The notes under the pieces were generated by a model. The model was given only the letters and a program-made list of their open reading frames with translations, ran no database searches and was not told where the DNA came from. From positions 50,001 to 114,000 of the forward strand of contig CM049320.1 of NCBI GenBank assembly GCA_026874595.1: DNA of 64,000 bases, written 5' to 3'. The translations under genes were made by a program, and so were the position numbers. This DNA is from Sipunculus nudus. Its lineage: Eukaryota; Annelida; Sipuncula; Golfingiida; Sipunculidae. Of the stretch, positions 61,300 through 64,000 are shown piece by piece. Position 1 is the stretch's first letter. Each line of letters opens with the position of its first letter.

Positions 61300-64000
61300 T
61301 CATACATTTAGAACACAAGGAAGTACACTAAACATATCACCTTCTGTGTATGTGGGTCTGCGGAGGTGAACGCCAATGTCCGGCAGGGTACTACAATAAA
61401 GATGCTTGGCTGACTGTCTGGTGTTGTGAAACACGTTTTCGTCCTGTTTTCCCGGTGCCTTTCGCTGCCTGCTTCTCATCCACTTGCAGTTCTTGGTTTC
61501 TTCGAAGATGTGTATTGACGACCAGTTGGGTTTTCCTCTTCCTTTGTTGTTGCATTTTTTGCACAGTTTGTTGTTCTGTTTCAATAACGATACTTCCAGC
61601 CTGAGATATGATTAGACTTTCAGGTCGAATTCCGCGCTGACGTTACTGAACGGAACATTATTCTGCTCAGATTAACTGGTCCTTCGACAGGCAGATAACA
61701 CCTATGGTTAATTTTTTCCGGAGCGTGTCACCTTGTATGCTCTCGGACAAAATCTTGTCGGTCGTGAAACTCTCCCTTGTTCAGCTTTTCCGGGGTGCGT
61801 CTTTGGTGAGTGTAAGAGTTCTGCCAACCGAAAACCCCTTAAAACACCAAAGGCGTTTAAAGTGATTTACAGGTCTTTTTTTCTTCCTACACAAACCGGT
61901 CACTGTACGACAGTCGGCGTTCGCTCCACTCCGACTATTCCCAGGTTATTTTCCGTGATTCCATGTGTTGTCCTGGTTGTTCTTTTAATCAATCTGGACA
62001 CGATCGGTTGGGCCAGTTACGTTTGTAGTCTTTTTCACTATAGGTTTGGAGCAGTTATGCATTGTGACTGGCAGAGGTGCATTCGTTTTTCCATTTCCAG
62101 GATTAACAGGCGTATGGTTTTCTGTTTTATGTTTCAGACTGTGTATTCTCTTGGTGTCACTCTCAATGTAGATTGTTTTCAGGGACGGCTTTATTTATCT
62201 CGTCTTGTCTTTCTACCTTTTCCGTTGGTTTCCACGATTTCTCAATACGTTTCCTGTCGAAAATGGCACACGGTGTCCCTTTGATGGTTGTGACGGCCTG
62301 CTCCGGCTTTGCGTATTAGTCCATACCTTTTAACGACTGGCAAAAGATTTTTTTGTGCCCCCCGAAACTCCTCCATATCCAATTCTGTTCGATTTAACTG
62401 TACGCTTGGGTTTTTTATGTACGGAAATAGTTTGAGGTATATATCTACACGAGTCGTACATTGAGAGCTTCGGAGTAGAACTTCTTGTGCGTTTCCGATT
62501 GTAATTTTAACGAAGGAGCAGACATGTTAATGGTTAAAATACTGTCATACGTACACCTCCATGAGATGTTTTTGTTTGTTACAAATGTATTCACACTTTT
62601 TTTTTGTCAGCGTCCTGGTTGTGCAGGTTTCAATCTGGGATGATTTTCCATTACCTTATCCCTATGCCAGACATGTTTAATCGATCGTGTCATGTACGTT
62701 GTGGTGTTAGGGTCCTGCTTGGTTGGCTGTGACATTATTATACCTGACACTCGACTTCTTCGTAATCTTAAAACCACTTCGCCGAACCGACTGGTAAGCG
62801 CGTTGACGCCGCCTCCCGGCCCTGTACTAACGCTTTGCTGCTTTTACTTTGCATAGCTCGTACCGAAGCCCGATGACTGGCGACGGTACCTGTCCGGCGA
62901 GTACGCCCGCCGCACGTTCGTATTTAACGTCCATCTACATTTACAAGCTTCAGTCGTCGGGCGATCACGGCCGGCGTACCTGGAAGCCTGCAATCGTCGA
63001 CGGCGTGAATAGAAGCATTCTTTCACACGCTTCCCTTCATGACGCCGACTACGACAGGCTCACAAACGCTGATGTACCGCTTTCCTATAAAAGCCTAACT
63101 GAGCTCTTAAAATTGAATTTTGCCAATATCGAAAGTCCATAAATTTCCCTGTCATACTCGGGGAAAAATGAACATGGAATGTTTTTGAAGCAGCCGAACC
63201 TGTCCCTCTGTTGAGCACTGCAGTGCCGCGGTGATTGTGTTTAGCACTGCGGCGCACTGCGGTGCTCTACAAAGACGCAGGGGTCAGGTCACGATCCTCT
63301 TACGTGCAACGAAAAAAATTCTTTTACCAAAAGCAATACCTCATGTAATTTCTGTGCCCAACAGGTCCGAAACACCGACGCGGTCGGTCGGACAAATGGC
63401 ATGTATTTAATTCGATCCTCAATAACTGTTAACTACATACAAGACACAGGTACAGGCCAATGCCAGTTGTGCTCTGTGTATTAAATGGAGGGACCAACAT
63501 GCGATATAATATAAAAATCCGTACCTTAGAGACCTTCCACGTATCTGATCCCATATGCATGTTGTGTGCCGTACATCTTACTTACATCATTTAAGGCAGC
63601 GTTCCTTCATGCCTGTGTCTTCCTTTCATCTCACTCACCATGTCCAATGTTCTTTTCCTTCAAGGCGGTGTTATTCCTTTCATTGTAACAAACCATTTTC
63701 CTGCACCAACGTTTAACAAGCGTATTGTTTTCGGCCTGGAGTGCGACGCTGACGGTGCGGGTATGCCGGGGTGTGCTGCCTGGGGTGGCCCCGACGTGCG
63801 ACGCGTCGGGGTGTCTGTGTCCGGCGTGCCCAGCTCTTTGGATTGTTGTGTGCTGCTCAATATGGCTGTTTGTCAGGGTGCGCTGTTATATATTTCACAC
63901 TGTGCATTCTCTTGGTCTCACCGTCAATGTAGATTGTTTACAGGGACAAGCCGGACTGCCTTTCTGTCTTGCCTTGGATTGTGACGCCATGTGGAAGATC
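61300..64000. other. Decayed family sequence to the window end
   Basis: Local duplications (TGCATTCTCTTGGT..TGTAGATTGTTT at 62145-62185 and 63900-63942; a relative of the 46250 region at 62400-62460) show more copies of the same repeat family. The longest open frame (61733-62284, plus, 183 codons) is Cys/Phe-rich with no domain and likely antisense to decayed coding sequence. GC-rich patch at 62790-63060 has nothing recognisable. Confidence 0.35.

Noticed and set aside
61733-62284. 183-codon plus-strand open frame
   Set aside because: No recognisable domain, unusual Cys/Phe/Val content, and neighbouring family copies read on the opposite strand; likely chance or antisense.

Overview
The window is nuclear DNA of a metazoan, most likely a TTAGGG-telomere invertebrate. 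The grounds are spliced genes with GT-AG introns, long (AT)n and (GA)n microsatellites, several satellite and minisatellite arrays, an interstitial CCCTAA array, Ty3-type and tRNA-SINE debris, and BTB-domain gene fragments. The species cannot be named from sequence alone. All gene models are read by eye from splice signals and reading frame, without transcript support.

The main object is one large minus-strand gene, about 18.6 kb (start codon near 18657, 3' end at or beyond the left edge). Its 3' part (26/90..2297) encodes two C2H2-like zinc knuckles followed by a tyrosine-recombinase (Crypton-like) catalytic domain, split by phase-0 introns. The 5' part is a chain of tiny exons of 39-60 nt, all flanked by phase-1 introns and all multiples of three, encoding a strongly acidic, Ser/Glu/Asp-rich tail. 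Four are single copy (18657..17638). Seven complete copies of a 57-60 nt exon lie in a roughly 770-bp tandem array (12.0-17.46 kb). Ten copies of a second 57-nt exon lie in a 652-bp tandem array with an alternating A/B pattern (3.6-9.8 kb). The last micro-exon joins in frame to the zinc-finger exon. The whole set sums to 818 codons if every exon and the candidate final exon are used.

19.1-38.6 kb is satellite territory: an approximately 168-bp satellite in three blocks (20.1-30.4, 31.5-34.1, 37.96-38.55 kb), interrupted by five copies of a HindIII-like AAGCTTAAGTT cassette that carries a short telomeric motif, and an 18-bp minisatellite (34.19-35.81 kb). 38.6-43.85 kb holds AAGCTTAAGTT palindromes, about 255 bp of interstitial telomere repeat (39.99-40.25 kb) and zones of AACACTTAAG palindromes in AT-rich DNA.

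43.9-64 kb is a graveyard of repeated, decayed copies of a BTB-domain gene family in both orientations. It is interrupted by the same 18-bp minisatellite in inverted orientation (49.3-50.6 kb), a Ty3/gypsy reverse-transcriptase/RNase H remnant and an abutting tRNA-derived SINE (about 55.0-55.4 kb). No intact gene was recognised there.
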